A stretch of 64,000 nt of DNA from Tribonema minus (Eukaryota; Sar; Xanthophyceae; Tribonematales; Tribonemataceae), in NCBI GenBank assembly GCA_017506865.1, contig JAFCMP010000026.1, positions 372,001-436,000 on the forward strand, read 5' to 3'. Below, in pieces: positions 43,789-56,226 of the stretch. The position numbers and the translations under genes were made by a program. The notes under the pieces are model-generated. The model ran no database searches, was not told the DNA's origin, and was given only the letters and a program-made list of their open reading frames with translations. How positions within the stretch are numbered: position 1 is the first letter of the stretch; each line of letters begins with the position of its first letter.

Positions 43789-44350
43789 TCACCAATGGTA
43801 TGGGACTCCATCAGGATAGGGCTTGCCTCCAAAAATGTCTAGGTCCTGCAGACACGCCACATCATCCTCATTTGCACGTTCGGTCGAAATCTGCTTCCAA
43901 AACAGCTGCTCGCGTGTGAGCATAGCATCTGCGGCACTTGGTCGGCCATCCAATCTGGGCTTTACGCGACGAGGTTGCTCCAGCTGCTGTGGCAAGCTAC
44001 TGCCTGGAGCATCCACACGCAGGACTGAGGTAAGCGCAGCTACATCTAGCCCACGAACAAGACCTTCCATGAACCCCCACACATCCTTCATGGATGGAAG
44101 AACCGTGTACATGATGCGCAGGCCAGAGCCATCGCCGGGCAACGCAAAGAATGCCACTCCACCAGCGTTGAGGTCTGTCACCATTTGGCAGAATGGGTAG
44201 TTGGACTCGGCTTGCCACACAATAAACTCTGTTTCCGCCTGGCGTAGGCCCTGTGCACAGCAACCAAATCACGCACGAACAAGTATGAACATGGTGTAAT
44301 GATAGCACTGATAAAATGGGCTGTCTTACCGAAAATATAGACTGCTTCAT
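43789..44350 (-). CDS. Small two-exon gene, left-arm copy (160 aa)
   Basis: Mirror image of 58802-59363. Exon 1 is 44350-44330 (MKQSIFS), the intron 44329-44251 (79 bases, GTAAGA to CACAG), and exon 2 is 44250-43789, starting GLRQAETEFIVWQAESNYPF and ending DGVPYHW-stop. The protein contains GGVAFFALPGDGSGLRIMYT and a charged C-terminal half. I do not recognise it. Compared with the right copy, at least three residues differ (Met/Val, Glu/Gly and Tyr/Cys). Confidence 0.5.
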
Positions 44351-45611
44351 GGCGTTTCAATAACGTGTTCGGTTAACAGCTCATAGTATACAGCATAGAC
44401 TGGATGCCATGAGTGCAATGTAACGTGCGTCTCTGTTCCAGTATCTATGAACGCAGCCATCCGCGCTTCTTGTTGCATCTCAACATGGGCAGCGCCGTGC
44501 AGTGTAAGTGATAGCAAACAACAAGGCTGAGACAGGCAGGCAAGATGAGTACAAACCACATCAAATAAAAGCGCTGCTTCTGCTGCTGCGGCATGTCTCC
44601 CAATTTGCGACGTGACTGGCTGTTCAGTGTCATGTTCATGAGTCGTCTGCCATGACGCATGGAAAGCGCACAACTGCTTGCGGTAACTCAGGATATCATG
44701 CCACCTGCAATAGCTGCAGGCATCATACTACTTTGTTTCAATCAGGGTTGAAAGCGTCGAGAAACGATGGCCACCACGGTCTCCACATGGCAAGCCACGT
44801 TTAGTTAGTGGCCACACGTAATGGCCGTCAGGCTTCCACGTGATCTGCAGCGGACGCAGCAAGCCGCAAGCGTCGCCAGGTGGGTCAATGGCACTACGAG
44901 GTGGGACATACGTTGACAGCAACAAGTTCTGCGGCAGGTGAGTTGATAAAACCAAAGACCGTGGCAGATAACTGTGCTGCTTGCTGAGAAGCTCAGGAGC
45001 CGTAAGTGGAAAGCCTTTATCGCCCACGGGCACGGCTTGCCAGCATCATCACATGCAACACGTTATTTACAAAGTCTGTAAAGACCACGTTGAGTGTTTG
45101 TTCCTGTTGTATGCTTACCTGCTTTAAGGTAACTAAGCAATGCAACCATGAGCACAATTATCAAAGCTACATCATGCACCACACCAGTGTACTACTGCCA
45201 TCGAGATATGGGAATAACGGCAAGCTTGGTTCATTTTCAATGGTTGATGCAACAACTGAGAGGGGGTACCTGCCATGTAAGCCGCTTTTTCAGCTCCACG
45301 CCCAAGATGGCTCCGTTTTGTGGAGTGCCGTAGAAGTTCCTCACAATCAGCAGCTCGTCATTTCTGCTGCTTACAGGGAAAAGAACGCCATTGACGTGCT
45401 TCCTCAGAGTGATGTTGCGCGCATCAATCCACAACAGATCTCGCGGAAATTGATGCTGCCCTAGCTCGCGCCGAAGTCCGTTCTTGATCTCCTCTGAGTA
45501 TTGAGGACGTAGTGCCGGCTCTACTCCCCCATCCCTGTACATCATTGTAAGCAGATATCGTATGCAAACAGCAATTGTTAGCATGTAGAAGTCTCCAAAC
45601 ATTGCCAACAT
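44351..45611 (-). CDS. Upstream coding-like exons, left-arm copy (possible PD-(D/E)XK-type segment)
   Basis: Mirror of 57514-58801. Blocks: 45611-45270 (RPQYSEEIKNGLRRELGQHQ ... GAILGVELKKRLTWQ, then a GTACCC donor), 45073-44766 (VGDKGFPLTAPELLSKQHSY ... STLIETK-stop), and 44483-44350 (EARMAAFIDTGTETHVTLHS ... EHVIETP-stop). The stop of the last block overlaps the ATG of the next gene as ATGA. GVELKK after an Asp-rich strand resembles the E-x-K of PD-(D/E)XK nucleases; this is only a suggestion. Confidence 0.35.
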
Positions 45612-45861
45612 AGTGAGGAGGTGAGAGCTTTAAGGTGTGATGCGGGGCAGTAGTGGTAGCAAGGGAATCGCTGCTGCTGTAACGCGCTGTTGGAGTCCCC
45701 AAATGTACAACCCTGACCTTTCAAATGTCCATGTTGATGTCTAATGTTCACATGTACTTTATTGAAGTTGGCGTTGGTCCACAACTGCCTATACCATCTG
45801 TGTTTACCATATCATCAGAACATGTACTTCGTATTTTAAGTGGCATGTTCATGCTGAAATC

Positions 45862-46049
45862 TGTACAACATGTACTCGTGATCTGAAACATGTGGTATAT
45901 GGCTATGTTTACTTCTGGCGCTACAAGTCAGACCCTTTCATCGACACTATTGAAGAAGCGAATGCAAGACTGGCTTTCCTGACCTTTGCCTCCCAGTACT
46001 TGTGCTTGACCTACTCCCCTTCAACTGCCGCTGATTTCCTCCGTTGACA
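45862..46049 (+). CDS. Exon remnant, unknown protein
   Basis: A 58-codon plus-strand segment reads TRDLKHVVYGYVYFWRYKSD, then IEEANARLAFLTFASQYLCL, and stops at the inner edge of the arm. The inverted copy is at 56012-56205. Orientation is opposite to the other genes of the arm. Confidence 0.35.
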
Positions 46050-46413
46050 GCACTTGCGACGCAAGTCATCCATGGTCTATGTGTACAAATTTCATCGAAG
46101 CAACAAGTTGCAATAAGACATGCAGGCGAGGGCAGTATGCTGTGCTATATGTGTTGTGCTCTCTAAAGGATGGGCGCGCTCAGATGGCGCTTGTGCACCG
46201 CAGGCTGTATGAAGCCATCACACTGGTATATGATATGCGTGGCCCACGGTTGCACCCAGCAGTGATTATCTATGAACGCTATCGCCTTCAGCTTTCAACC
46301 GTGCGCGTCGCATGCCAGCAAGTCACGTAGGCCATGCCGCACGAATTCCGCTGGCGTGAGCCACCCTACTGTGATGGGAAACCGCGAACCATCAAACTTG
46401 CACAAGCCCGTGA
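46050..46413. other. Spacer edge, no confident gene
   Basis: A plus-strand frame 46079-46330 (ALVHRRLYEAITLVYDMRGP) has a protein-like composition but no motif or splice support. Confidence 0.3.
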
Positions 46414-49400
46414 TCAGCCATGGGAGAGGCTCTGTATATCCCCCTGCTTGCCACACAACACTCTGGACGTGTCGTGCTGCTGGTTGTCACTAGGCCGCAG
46501 CCATGTTCCGCTCGCCTTATACACAAAAAGGAGGTCACCTTGCTCATCCATGTCAGCTCCCTCAGCAGAGTTGAACGTTACTTGATAATATGCGGTGACG
46601 TCATTCCTGCTGAACATGAATTCGATGGCGGGGGAGGAACCATGGATTTTGCTGTGAGCAATGTGGTACTCCATGATGTTCAGTGCAGCTTTAACCTTCT
46701 CCTCTATGGCGTTCATGTTGAACTGGTGCTGTGCTGAACTGGTGCTGTGTTAGTGTGCGTGGGTGAGAGAGTGAGCATGCCCACTCGGCGCTACCAAGTT
46801 TTTCAGAAATTGACATATGAGATTCGTGACATATATATTGTGCGCAAAGATTTGGGGAAACAGTTTGGATATCTGGCACATGTATTGTGAGCAGATGCAG
46901 CAAGGCATTGGACTTGGCACTTTCAGAGCTCAACTCACTCGCTGGCACTTTCAGAGCTCAACTCACTCGCTGCTTCCCAACAGCAGCCATCAAATAGTAG
47001 GCCAGCGAACAATCACCACAGACGGAACAAAGATACTGCATGGCAGATAGATGACACGCACCCTGATTCCATCCATTACTGCATAACCCTGGTATCCTGG
47101 AGATAGGACCTTGACCGCGATGGGACAAGCACGTGCTTCGCGGCATCAGCATACTCTGCACTACTTCAGAGTGGCAGCAGGGCCCGGTGGAATCAAGAGC
47201 AGAGCACCTTCAGTCCATGGCAGAGTACAGGATCAGCTATGCACAACTCCACACACATGCAGTACAGTATACAGTCAAGAGCTTATTGACATAGCAACCC
47301 CGTGCCGGCAAAGTGTAGGCAGACAAAGTGCATGGCGATTGTGCTCCACGCACATGATCTCGTCAGGGTCATGCAACGCCTCGATGAGCATGACATGGTG
47401 GTAACTAGCCTTGCTGCGGCCACTCTCAGTGTTGATGTGGTCGTTGCGTGTACAAGCTCTATAGTGCATACTGCAAAAAGTCCTTCAGGTGCGACAAGCT
47501 TGTCCCTCATGCCATACAAAGTGCAGCGTGGCCTCCATCGCTGCCTGGGTGCTGCAGACTTTTAGACTTGAGTTACTTGCACAAAAATGCATTCTTTGCA
47601 TGATGTAGGCACAAAGGGTCTGGCATGGGGGGCTTCCAAATAGCTGTTATCACTGTGACCCACCCTTTGCGTCCAATAGCGTACGTCACGGTGCCGCGAG
47701 ATGCGCTCCCATGTTGCAGTCCATACAACAAGCGTGCAATGCGGCAGGTGTACGTGTGTACTGCTGTTTTCAGCATGTTCTCATGATCAAATGAGCCTCA
47801 ACGGGCAAATTGAATGCAGAAGTCTCTCGGTGTGCAAAACTGTTTGGTGAGTTTGTAAGGGTGCCTTCCATGTACTGTCCGTTTAGTAGCTGCTGTATAT
47901 GACCGTGCAGCCAATCACTGTGCTCAGCCTGGTGACATATTGCGCTCCAAGTTGCACATGCCGCGGGAAGGTACGGCGATGTGCACTGCACTGTCAATTC
48001 GGCCTACCGCTCACATCTCTGGTCCACAGAGGCGTTGCTTGCCATTCAGAGTGCTTCACCTCCTGCTTCTGTTTCAGCTCCTCCTGTCCCATAAGCTCGC
48101 GACTCTCCTGAGCATGCGTTCGCTCACCTCCTTCGCCTTGTGAGCCAGCATTCATGCTCAGCCTGCAGCACATCCGCCTTGCCCTGTGCAGCATGACATT
48201 GACACTCATGCTCTCCGAATCTTCATGCTGCTTCACGCGCAAATCTGCCAGGCACTTTTTCTGACATGTTCAAGCGGTGCTTTGCACAAATGTTCTGCCT
48301 GTCTCCAGCACCTGTTGCAAAACTCCGTATCCTAGCGTGATGACGAGGTCACGCGCCTCTGGTTCGCTGCCATGCCTGACCGCATGCGCCACGTATTGTG
48401 TGGCTGCCGTTGTGGAGCGCCCGGCACCGCCGCGTTGATTCTGATTAAATCCCTCATTGCACGGGAAATTGGACGCTGCAGGTCGCAGCGCGAGCATGCC
48501 TACACTGTCACCAAAGGCCATCAATTGGCGTACACATCAGCGAGGTCGTCATTTGGCAAGGTAAGAAAACTTGGTGGCAGCGAAGAGCAGTGACGCTTGA
48601 AGTGCTTGCCATGCAACCTGTCTGCTCATGTGCTTCATTGTGCTCATGAACGACGTTAGGCCATTACATGTCGGCTTGACCCCCTTATAAGGTGCGTGAA
48701 CCAAAGCTGCTAGGACGGGACCCTTGGTTGTTGCACGTTGCCATGTGACCGCCGCCGAGTTCATGCTATATAGCGCAGCATCGCTGCCGTGCACATGCGT
48801 GGACATAATAGCGCTTGTTGACGACTTGTAACACTTTCCGCACAGCGTTCCTTATTATTGAACGACTGGCAGACCAGCCCACTTCTGGGTGGATGGGAAG
48901 GTCTGTGTTGCATACTTGGGATGACAATGTCCAAACCGCAGCTTGTCGGCTTAGTGTAGGCGATGCCATACAGGCAATCATGGATGACCATAGGGAAATG
49001 CTCTGCTAATCGATCTGGGTGTAGATAACGCACTGCTCCGGCAGCTGCTGCTGGTTGCACTAGGAACTTATGCAGGCCGTGGTAAGTGATGTTAGGCAGG
49101 GAACTCGTCCTCATCCGGCGTCAAGACGATCCTTGGCGTGCATATGGTGCACCCATGGCCATGGCCTGATGCGCGGAAGGAGCAAGCGCGCCCGCGGGCT
49201 GCGGGCGGGGCCGTACAGCGGCGTTGCAATGGTACCGCCGCAGTGGATGCTGGCGCTGGGGGAGACATGACGCCATACTCGTCCAAACCTACATCATGGC
49301 TGTAGGTCTCCATGTGACCGAGGTGATGGTATCGCCATGGTGCTGACTTGCGGTTGCTGCTACCTCTCAACAACAACGGGCAGCTGCGATTTGCGATGTT

Positions 49401-49577
49401 GATGTACAAAATTCGATGCAGGTTGTGATTGCCAGGGTAGCGCTGATAAACAGAATACATTGCTGATGTGGCATTTCCTCCGATGGTCAGCAGGAGGTGA
49501 TGCAGCAGCGCATTGCCGAAGCACGAGAGGAACTTATGGGCGGTCAGCTGCTGTGAGTGCCGGTGGTCGAACAACAT
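46414..49577 (-). CDS. Putative multi-exon gene in the spacer, unknown function
   Basis: Several minus-strand segments follow each other and look coding: 49577-49092 (FLSCFGNALLHHLLLTIGGN; YSHDVGLDEYGVMSP), 49114-48850 (YLHPDRLAEHFPMVIHDCLY), 48510-47994 (FNQNQRGGAGRSTTAATQYV; EELKQKQEVKHSEWQATPLW), 47990-47770, 47776-47573 (RGTVTYAIGRKGWVTVITAI) and 46716-46414 (NAIEEKVKAALNIMEYHIAH). In the third, one frame continues through an in-frame TGA at 48272-48270. I could not fix exon borders and recognise no domain. It may continue into the left arm on the same strand. It could equally be several small genes or a decayed element. Confidence 0.35.
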
Positions 49578-52500
49578 GTCGGGTTTTACCTATGTTAGTT
49601 GATACCTATGTTGGTTAATCGGTTATGGTAGTGAAGTTGCTTCCCACCGCACACGTGATGTGCTTTCCTGTTGCGTGAAGTAAACCGGCTATAGCCCTGT
49701 TTTCATGATGGTTTTTAACAACGTCAAGTTGCGTGGATTACAGGCACACCATTTCACCAGCCATAAACGGTTCATACGAGCTTGCTTTCATTTGCAGTTG
49801 ACATCTTGATGTACAGGCGAATTTATGGCGTATTTTCTTACTACTATTTTAACTGTGCTATAGATCAATTTCACGCTGCTGTTCTAAGTTAGAACTCGTG
49901 TTCTGCGTCGATTATATGCATGCTGCATGTCAGGAAATGTGTGACTGGTTTAAGCTGCACACATATGTACAAGTGTGGCAGCCCATGTGTTATTACTACT
50001 TGAAGTAACGATCGTTGCTCACAACAAAGTGTGAAAATGTGCTCTGAAACATTTTATGCTGCTGTCTAAAACATCTGCCATGCGAGATGTATCAATTACA
50101 GGGGAATCTATGGCGTTTTTCTTTTTACTAAATGGTACATCACACTACTGAGTCGCAGTGTTGAAGCACAAGAGCAACTGATGGGCGGCCGACTACTGAA
50201 GTGCTGCAGTTGGCACAACAATGTGTAAAAATGTGCGATACATCAATTTCGCGCAGTTGTTCAGAGGTGCTGCCATGCGTGATGTATATGCAAGTTGGAT
50301 GTCAAATGATGTGCAACCGGTCTTAGCCAACACATACATGTGTGACCCTTCTTAATGATTGTTTCAATATATGGGGATTAGAACAAAGTGTGAAATTGTG
50401 ATATATCTTCATTTTTATGCTGCTGGTCAAAGTTACAACTTGTGTTCTGCGTCATTTACATGCATGCTGCATGTCAAAAAGTGTTTGACTGGTTTAAGCA
50501 GCAACACAAATTTACAGGAGGAGTTGCCTAAATGCTATATATTACACTCTTGCTTCCATACAACAAGGAACGAGTTCGTTTACACCTGACAAGTGACCTC
50601 CTCGCTTCCAGTCTCGGGGTTTGCAGGGACATCTATTCAAAAATCTCTCGCGCATGTTAGAAGGTACATGATTGCAAGCACGCCAATTTAGTTTGCATGT
50701 GCACCACATGATGATTTAATACACATGCATGCAGGTGACCGGAATTGACAACGGTTTTTCTCCAACACGATCGCCAAGTGGTTTGCAGAGGCATGTGTTT
50801 GGGCAATTCCTGGCATTGCATAATTTTGTTTGAGAACCACATTGGGCAATACCTGGCATTGCATATTTTTGTTTGAGAACCACACTAGAAGCTACAAACC
50901 GCGTTGAGAATTAAGTCTACAGGGAGATCTCTTCGCTCATGGACCATCTATGAAAGTGAGTGGAAGGAACACGTATATTGTCAAACACATGCAACAGGAA
51001 CAATGAGCCAATGCATAATACTCATCAGATGATCATTTGTAGCTGTCTGACTTGAAATGCAACATGCACGACACAGCAACAACACTTGCCGGTCATCAGT
51101 TGTCAACAAAAATCTACAAGTGTTGCAGACCATGTGTGATCACTACTGTAAGTGACAATTGTTGCTCACAACGAAGTGTGAAAATGTGCTTCAAGCATGG
51201 CGCTGGAGGCAGGCCTCAAGGGCCGCCCGCCGGCGGCCACTTGCATGACCGCCCGACCGGCTTTGCCATGCACCTCGAGCGCGCGCAAGAGGCGCGACTA
51301 CCTTACCAGCAAGCTCAGGGAGTCCTTGGTGGACGCTGCGGCTAAGCTCGGCGCGGGCAAACCGCGTGCCTCGAAGTGCAAGGCTTCGGATCTCGATGAT
51401 GATGAGTATTTGCTTAGCGTTGGCATCATGGCGTGCGCACCTTTTCTGCTGTGACTCAGAGGCGCTGGTGACTACGGTTATAGTTGTGCTAGTAGGTTGT
51501 CCCACATGTACATATGCTGCCGCGCGCCCCTGCCTTTTGCAGTTCCACGTAACATGCTGACCTACCGGGCATGCGCTGCTGCGCACGTGCAGCGCGACAC
51601 GTTCTCTTACAGCTATGTCCATGCCAGCTGTCGCGTACGCTGAGGTTCTCACTGTGGCGATGCCGTATGCGACCCCCCTTCGAATTCATTGCAAGGGTTC
51701 CATCGACAAACCATCGGCGCATATCTAATACCTCACGCCATTGTAACACATCGTTCTAGCGTCTTTCCGTGTCCCTTTTGCCTGTTCTCGCGCATTGCCA
51801 GCTTCGACGCCGCCTCGTGTTGCCTGCTGCCGTTCATCTACGTAGAACTACCTACGTATTCGCCGAAGCGCCTTTTGCCTTTTTTTGCGGACGGAGTCAT
51901 GCTGTGCTGCGATGTTCGAGCGCACATGTGTTGATTTTGATACAATGCCATGTGGTGCTGGCATGTGTGCACAAAGTGTACATTTTGTGGTATACTTGCA
52001 GAAAATAATAGTGCTACTATTCTCAAAGTGTTCACGTGTGAACATGATACATGCATCGTTGTACTCATGTGGGCTGCTGACGTGGCGCTTGTGTGTGTAT
52101 GGTGGCACTACATGTACGGCACTGTAGCTTCTGTTTATGTATCCATGGTGTTCTCTGGGGAACTGGCATGGTGCCCGCGTAGTACAACCGATGTTTTCGC
52201 GTCATGCGCTGTCATGAACTGCCGCGCTGCAGTGCACGCTGCTCATCTAAACAATTGCGCTCCTGCAACCGTCGTCTCATGCAAATCAGCGACTTCCCGA
52301 GCACAAAGCACGTACCCAGGAGGACAATATAAGTCCATACGTACCCAGGAGGACATGGACTCGTGCCAACGAGTCCTAACCTTGCAACAGCAGCAGCAAT
52401 AGCGCGCAGTAGGAATAGCACAGAGTGCCACCAGCAGCAGCAGCACAGAGCCCACCACCAGCAGCACTACAGCACAGCAGCCGCACAGCATATGATACAA

Positions 52501-53763
52501 CAGGCAGCGGAGCAGCTGGCACAGCAGCAGCAGCAGCCAGCGGGCAGCGGGGTGTAACAGCAGCCGCAGTGGCACAAAGGTAAGCAATAGCACAGCACAA
52601 AGCAAACCATAGCGAACATGGAGCTCCAGTAGCAGCAGTAGCAGACAAAGCCTTCAGGAGCACAGATACACACATTCAGCGCACGCTGCGCAGCAGTAAG
52701 CAGGACGGGGCAGCAGGGCAGTACCACACTGTAAGCTGCTGCCTGCCTGACCATGCCTTACGAACTTGCAGGCGGAGACGGCTTGACGATGCGCAGGTGT
52801 GACTCTGCGATTAAATGGCTGAAGGAGGAGTATCCTTGAGGTCACATGGCAAAAAAGCCAGGCAAAGTCATAGCAGTTGTCCGTCTTGCTGGTCCTTTAC
52901 TCTTGCGTGCTTGCATACATGCGAACGTAGCTTTGTGCACAAAGTGCAGTGGTGGGAAGCACAGTCAGATGTGCGAACGCTTTTTTGTGCACTACTTTAT
53001 AGTTCGACATTTCCTCCCCTCAGCGGTCGTGTAGAAATATTTCACCTTGCACAGAAGTACGTTTAAGGCCCTGCTGACCGAATCGCAAATGATTAAGTTC
53101 AGGCTGACTTTTCTTCGTGACTTTGACACCTTATGGAGCAGTTAAGATCTCCCCCTGAGGGCCCTCTCACATCCCAAACATGTGCACATCCGGCAAGCGG
53201 GAGTGTCGCTTACTACAGCTGGAACCTCTGCACGCCGACACTCACGTTACGCACTGCCTTGAACGCCAATGCAGGACAGATACGTTGTGCGCTGTAACAA
53301 TGGGCACATTCTGCTCTGTCCAGTGAGCCTGCTGCAGGCAAGAGGATTCTGCCGCGAACGCAAATCAGTAATTGCAGCTCAGCCAAGCGAATGACTACCA
53401 CAACAGTCGGTACGAGCACGGTCAGGGGTTGACCATAAGATCTTGTGATGACCATGTAGGGAATCAGTCTGATAATTCAGTATTGCACTAGTGTCATGCA
53501 GGTGCTCTGTGAGTTTTGAAAACCACTTGCAGGCACCGCGAGCGTGGGGGCCACAGGCGAACAGAGGAAACAGGCAGTGCAAATGCTTTAGGATTGGCCC
53601 GGAGATATGCTGACAGGCAGCTCTACGATGGTCTTCTGAGTGCTCATGCCTACTTGTAGCCACACTGATGTTGTCGTCGGATTCTTACACTGTCCTGCTT
53701 GCCTGTCCACTCCTGCTGAGACAGGGTTAGAGTCCTGGGTGCTCGACATCAACAGCCTGCAGC
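49578..53763. other. Repeat-bearing intergenic DNA
   Basis: AT-richer DNA with imperfect dispersed repeats: GTTCTGCGTC...TGCATGCTGCATGTCA plus GACTGGTTTAAGC at 49900 and again at 50440, and GTTGCTCACAACAAAGTGTG-like blocks at 50015 and 51160. A 43-bp near-perfect tandem pair with TACCTGGCATTGCAT/TTTTGTTTGAGAACCACA lies at 50800-50886. 52363-52557 is a CAG-rich stretch giving a Gln-rich frame. No convincing gene. Confidence 0.5.
52301..52350 (+). repeat. 16-bp direct duplication around an 11-bp LINE-end-like insert
   Basis: CGTACCCAGGAGGACA occurs twice, separated by ATATAAGTCCATA. The junction reads AAGTCCATACG|TACCCAGG, which is the 3' terminus of the local LINE family next to a TACC target. 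This suggests an extremely 5'-truncated insertion. Confidence 0.5.
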
Positions 53764-55837
53764 ATGCCGCCCAAGTCCCAAACTCCGACCGCACCACCAG
53801 CAGCAGCACCAGCAACACCAGCAGGCAGCAGCTACGATGGCGTCGAGGCAGAGCTGAGCATAGTCGCGCAGGCCATTATCAAGGTGGAGGGCCAAATTGA
53901 CGCTGTGGAAATCAAAGTGAATGATGTGGAGAAGGTGCTACAGGAGGAAGGGAAACGGAACCCAGAGCAGCCGGTGTACCTTAGTATGAATGTGCAGGAG
54001 CTCAAGGAGCACCTCAAAGCTCTCAGGAGGGAGAAGGAGGCGCTCATGAAGGAGAAGGAGCAGCTGCGTAAGGAGAAGGAGCAGCTGCGTGAGGAGAAGG
54101 CCAAGCTGATGGATAGGCAGGCCATGCCGTCTCCTGATGTGCCAGGTGTCATGAGCAATGACTGCTGCGTTCATGCTGTTGAAAGTTGGCCGCGCGGTGT
54201 TGAATAATACTATAAGGGTTGAGTGAACGGTAGGCATGAACGCCACTACGACGCGCCGCGGTTATGCAACTACTTGACCTCACCTGCTATATAAAGGGAT
54301 CATAACCTTGTCAGCGTTTGCGCATACATGTGTCGGATGCTCTTTGTGATAGCCTGGCTTCGTTTTTTTGACACTGGATCAAGCAATTTCAAGTAAACTG
54401 AACACAACCCCTAGAAGAATGCAAAGGGGAGATCAGCTGGGGACGAATGTTTTCAGAAGATCTTGATGACTGCATCAGCCTGAAGGTCAATGTAGTTGGC
54501 TTGTCGATAAGGCAAACCGGTGATGCAAGACCAACACCATGTATGCGATCGCATTCATATGATCACTCAACCTGTACTCAATGCTGGATCATCACCTCCG
54601 GATTGTGTACATCTGCAAAATATGTGGCATCCTGTGCTGGTGACACATTATTTGCACCCTGATGGGCACGTTTTTGCACCAGCAATAAGTCATTCCAAGG
54701 GTGCAGCTGATGATCGGCGGATAAATAATTTCAGTGGCGCAATTGTGCTTGAGGGTTATTGGCTGATTGCAAGCACAGGCTGCATATTGCGAAGGCGGTC
54801 TTGCACACTTAGTTGCCTCTTGCAGCAGCAGCAGCACCTGAGACCAACTTCAACTTCACCTTGCAAAAGTGCACCTTGTCTGTACACTTGCTTGCAGAAG
54901 TCCCAGTGCAGAGTGACCATGGATTATTTTGATGATGCCAATAACAAAAGCGTTGGGCAAGATTATCTGCTGCGCGATGGTACGAATGCGGAAGTCCTTT
55001 GCCGACTTTTGTAACAGCCATTATTTCGGAAACATCCACCATTCGTCGGTGAATATTTACTGTAAATGTCAATGCGAGTTGTAGATTTTTGTGACGGCAT
55101 TGATCATGTGGTTGTTACAAGCAATCTACTGAAGCCGGTGTGACCGCATCCAAGGAAAACACCATAGACTACATGTAAATTGCGCGAATTTGCATCAGGG
55201 AGGTTCAAGTCACGACGTCAACTATGGTGCTCTACAGCATATGCGTTGTGCAGGCCTGTGCCTTGCTCTAGTCAGGAACACCTGTAATTGTTGAAAAAGA
55301 ATAACTCTTGGTTATGTGCTGTGGTGCTTTTAGTTAGCTGTACTGACACTCCCTCCACCCGACACCTCTTCTCTGCCTGCTTTTGACAGTTGAGCCTTTT
55401 GTGCGGGCAGTTACAGAGCTCTTGAAGCCTATAGCGCAAGCAGTCAACGAGCATCTCACCGCGACCGTGCCGGCATCCAAGATGCCTGCAGCCAAGCTGA
55501 GTGAGTTGCGTGCTGCTGTCAACGGCCAATTGACCCCTGTCTTCGGAACAGGCGAGCTCCTCATCGAGCTGCTGGGTCCACCGCCACCAGAGACAGACGA
55601 ATCTTTTGACTGGTGAGCAGCACTCAAAAGTTTCAAACACACTGCACACAAACTTTGTGGTGTAACTTCAGGTGTACACCGAGTTGCCATTTCTGGAGAT
55701 TCTGCAGTAGTTGGAAGCAATGGCATATACTTTTGTAATTGTACAAGGCGTTCAGGTCAAAATAGTGATTTGTTTTCTGTTTTCACTCTTGCAGTCAGCG
55801 CCCACAGCATGAGTGTGCCCTGCAATTTGTTGTGTAA
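53764..55837 (+). CDS. Coiled-coil protein, three exons, 215 aa
   Basis: Exon 1 53764-54145, exon 2 55390-55612, exon 3 55795-55837, with GT-AG introns (CCAG|GTGTC to TTTTGACAG; ACTG|GTGAGC to ACTCTTGCAG) and matching phases. The N-terminus is Pro/Ala-rich (about 1-22). Residues 25-60 and 75-120 form amphipathic coils, the second being a run of K/E heptads (LKALRREKEALMKEKEQLRK). Exon 2 adds a helical module, VEPFVRAVTELLKPIAQAVN, then PVFGTGELLIELLGPPPPET. Similar K/E coils precede variable C-terminal domains in Crinkler/RHS-like multi-domain proteins of algae and fungi, but no such domain is present here, so function is open. The intron of about 1.24 kb contains a further coding-like frame (54520-55014) that might be an alternative exon. 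Confidence 0.55.
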
Positions 55838-56011
55838 AGGGCCGTTGATAAGAGGTGAGCGCCGACATGATGCCGTGTTTGCAAACAAGGTGTCAGAGCG
55901 AAGCTCCTACTGATACAAACACAATGCGCGTTCTATACAATGCCAACAACTGTTCAACGCCAAAAACATGTGAGGGATCAAAATGGTGGATCAAACTTGA
56001 GTGTCAACGGA

Positions 56012-56205
56012 GGAAATCAGCGGCAGTTGAAGGGGAGTAGGTCAAGCACAAGTACTGGGAGGCAAAGGTCAGGAAAGCCAGTCTTGCATTCGCTTCTTCA
56101 ATAGTGTCGATGAAAGGGTCTGACTTGTAGCGCCAGAAGTAAACATAGCCATATACCACATGTTTCAGATCACGAGTACATGTTGTACAGATTTCAGCAT
56201 GAACA
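56012..56205 (-). CDS. Exon remnant, right-arm copy (inverse of 45862-46049)
   Basis: The same 58-codon segment (YVYFWRYKSDPFIDTIEEAN) on the minus strand. It begins next to the 1069-bp insertion, which cut off whatever lay upstream. Confidence 0.3.
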
Positions 56206-56226
56206 TGCCACTTAAAATACGAAGTA

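Larger units (their letters stand above)
41141..46049. repeat. Left arm of the large inverted duplication
   Basis: Matches 56012-61815 in inverted orientation. The outer limit is at TGAGGAGTGTGCAATTGTTG (41141); the inner limit is at CCGTTGACA (46049). Coordinates of equivalent points sum to about 103,125-103,152 over most of the length. Frames, stops and low-complexity runs are the same in both arms with about 1 percent difference judged from translated frames. Unique to this arm is the 186-bp LINE insertion at 41320-41505. Confidence 0.92.

Noticed and set aside
48372..48593. Plus-strand frame over the spacer gene
   Set aside because: The minus-strand reading has more natural composition and continues over neighbouring segments.
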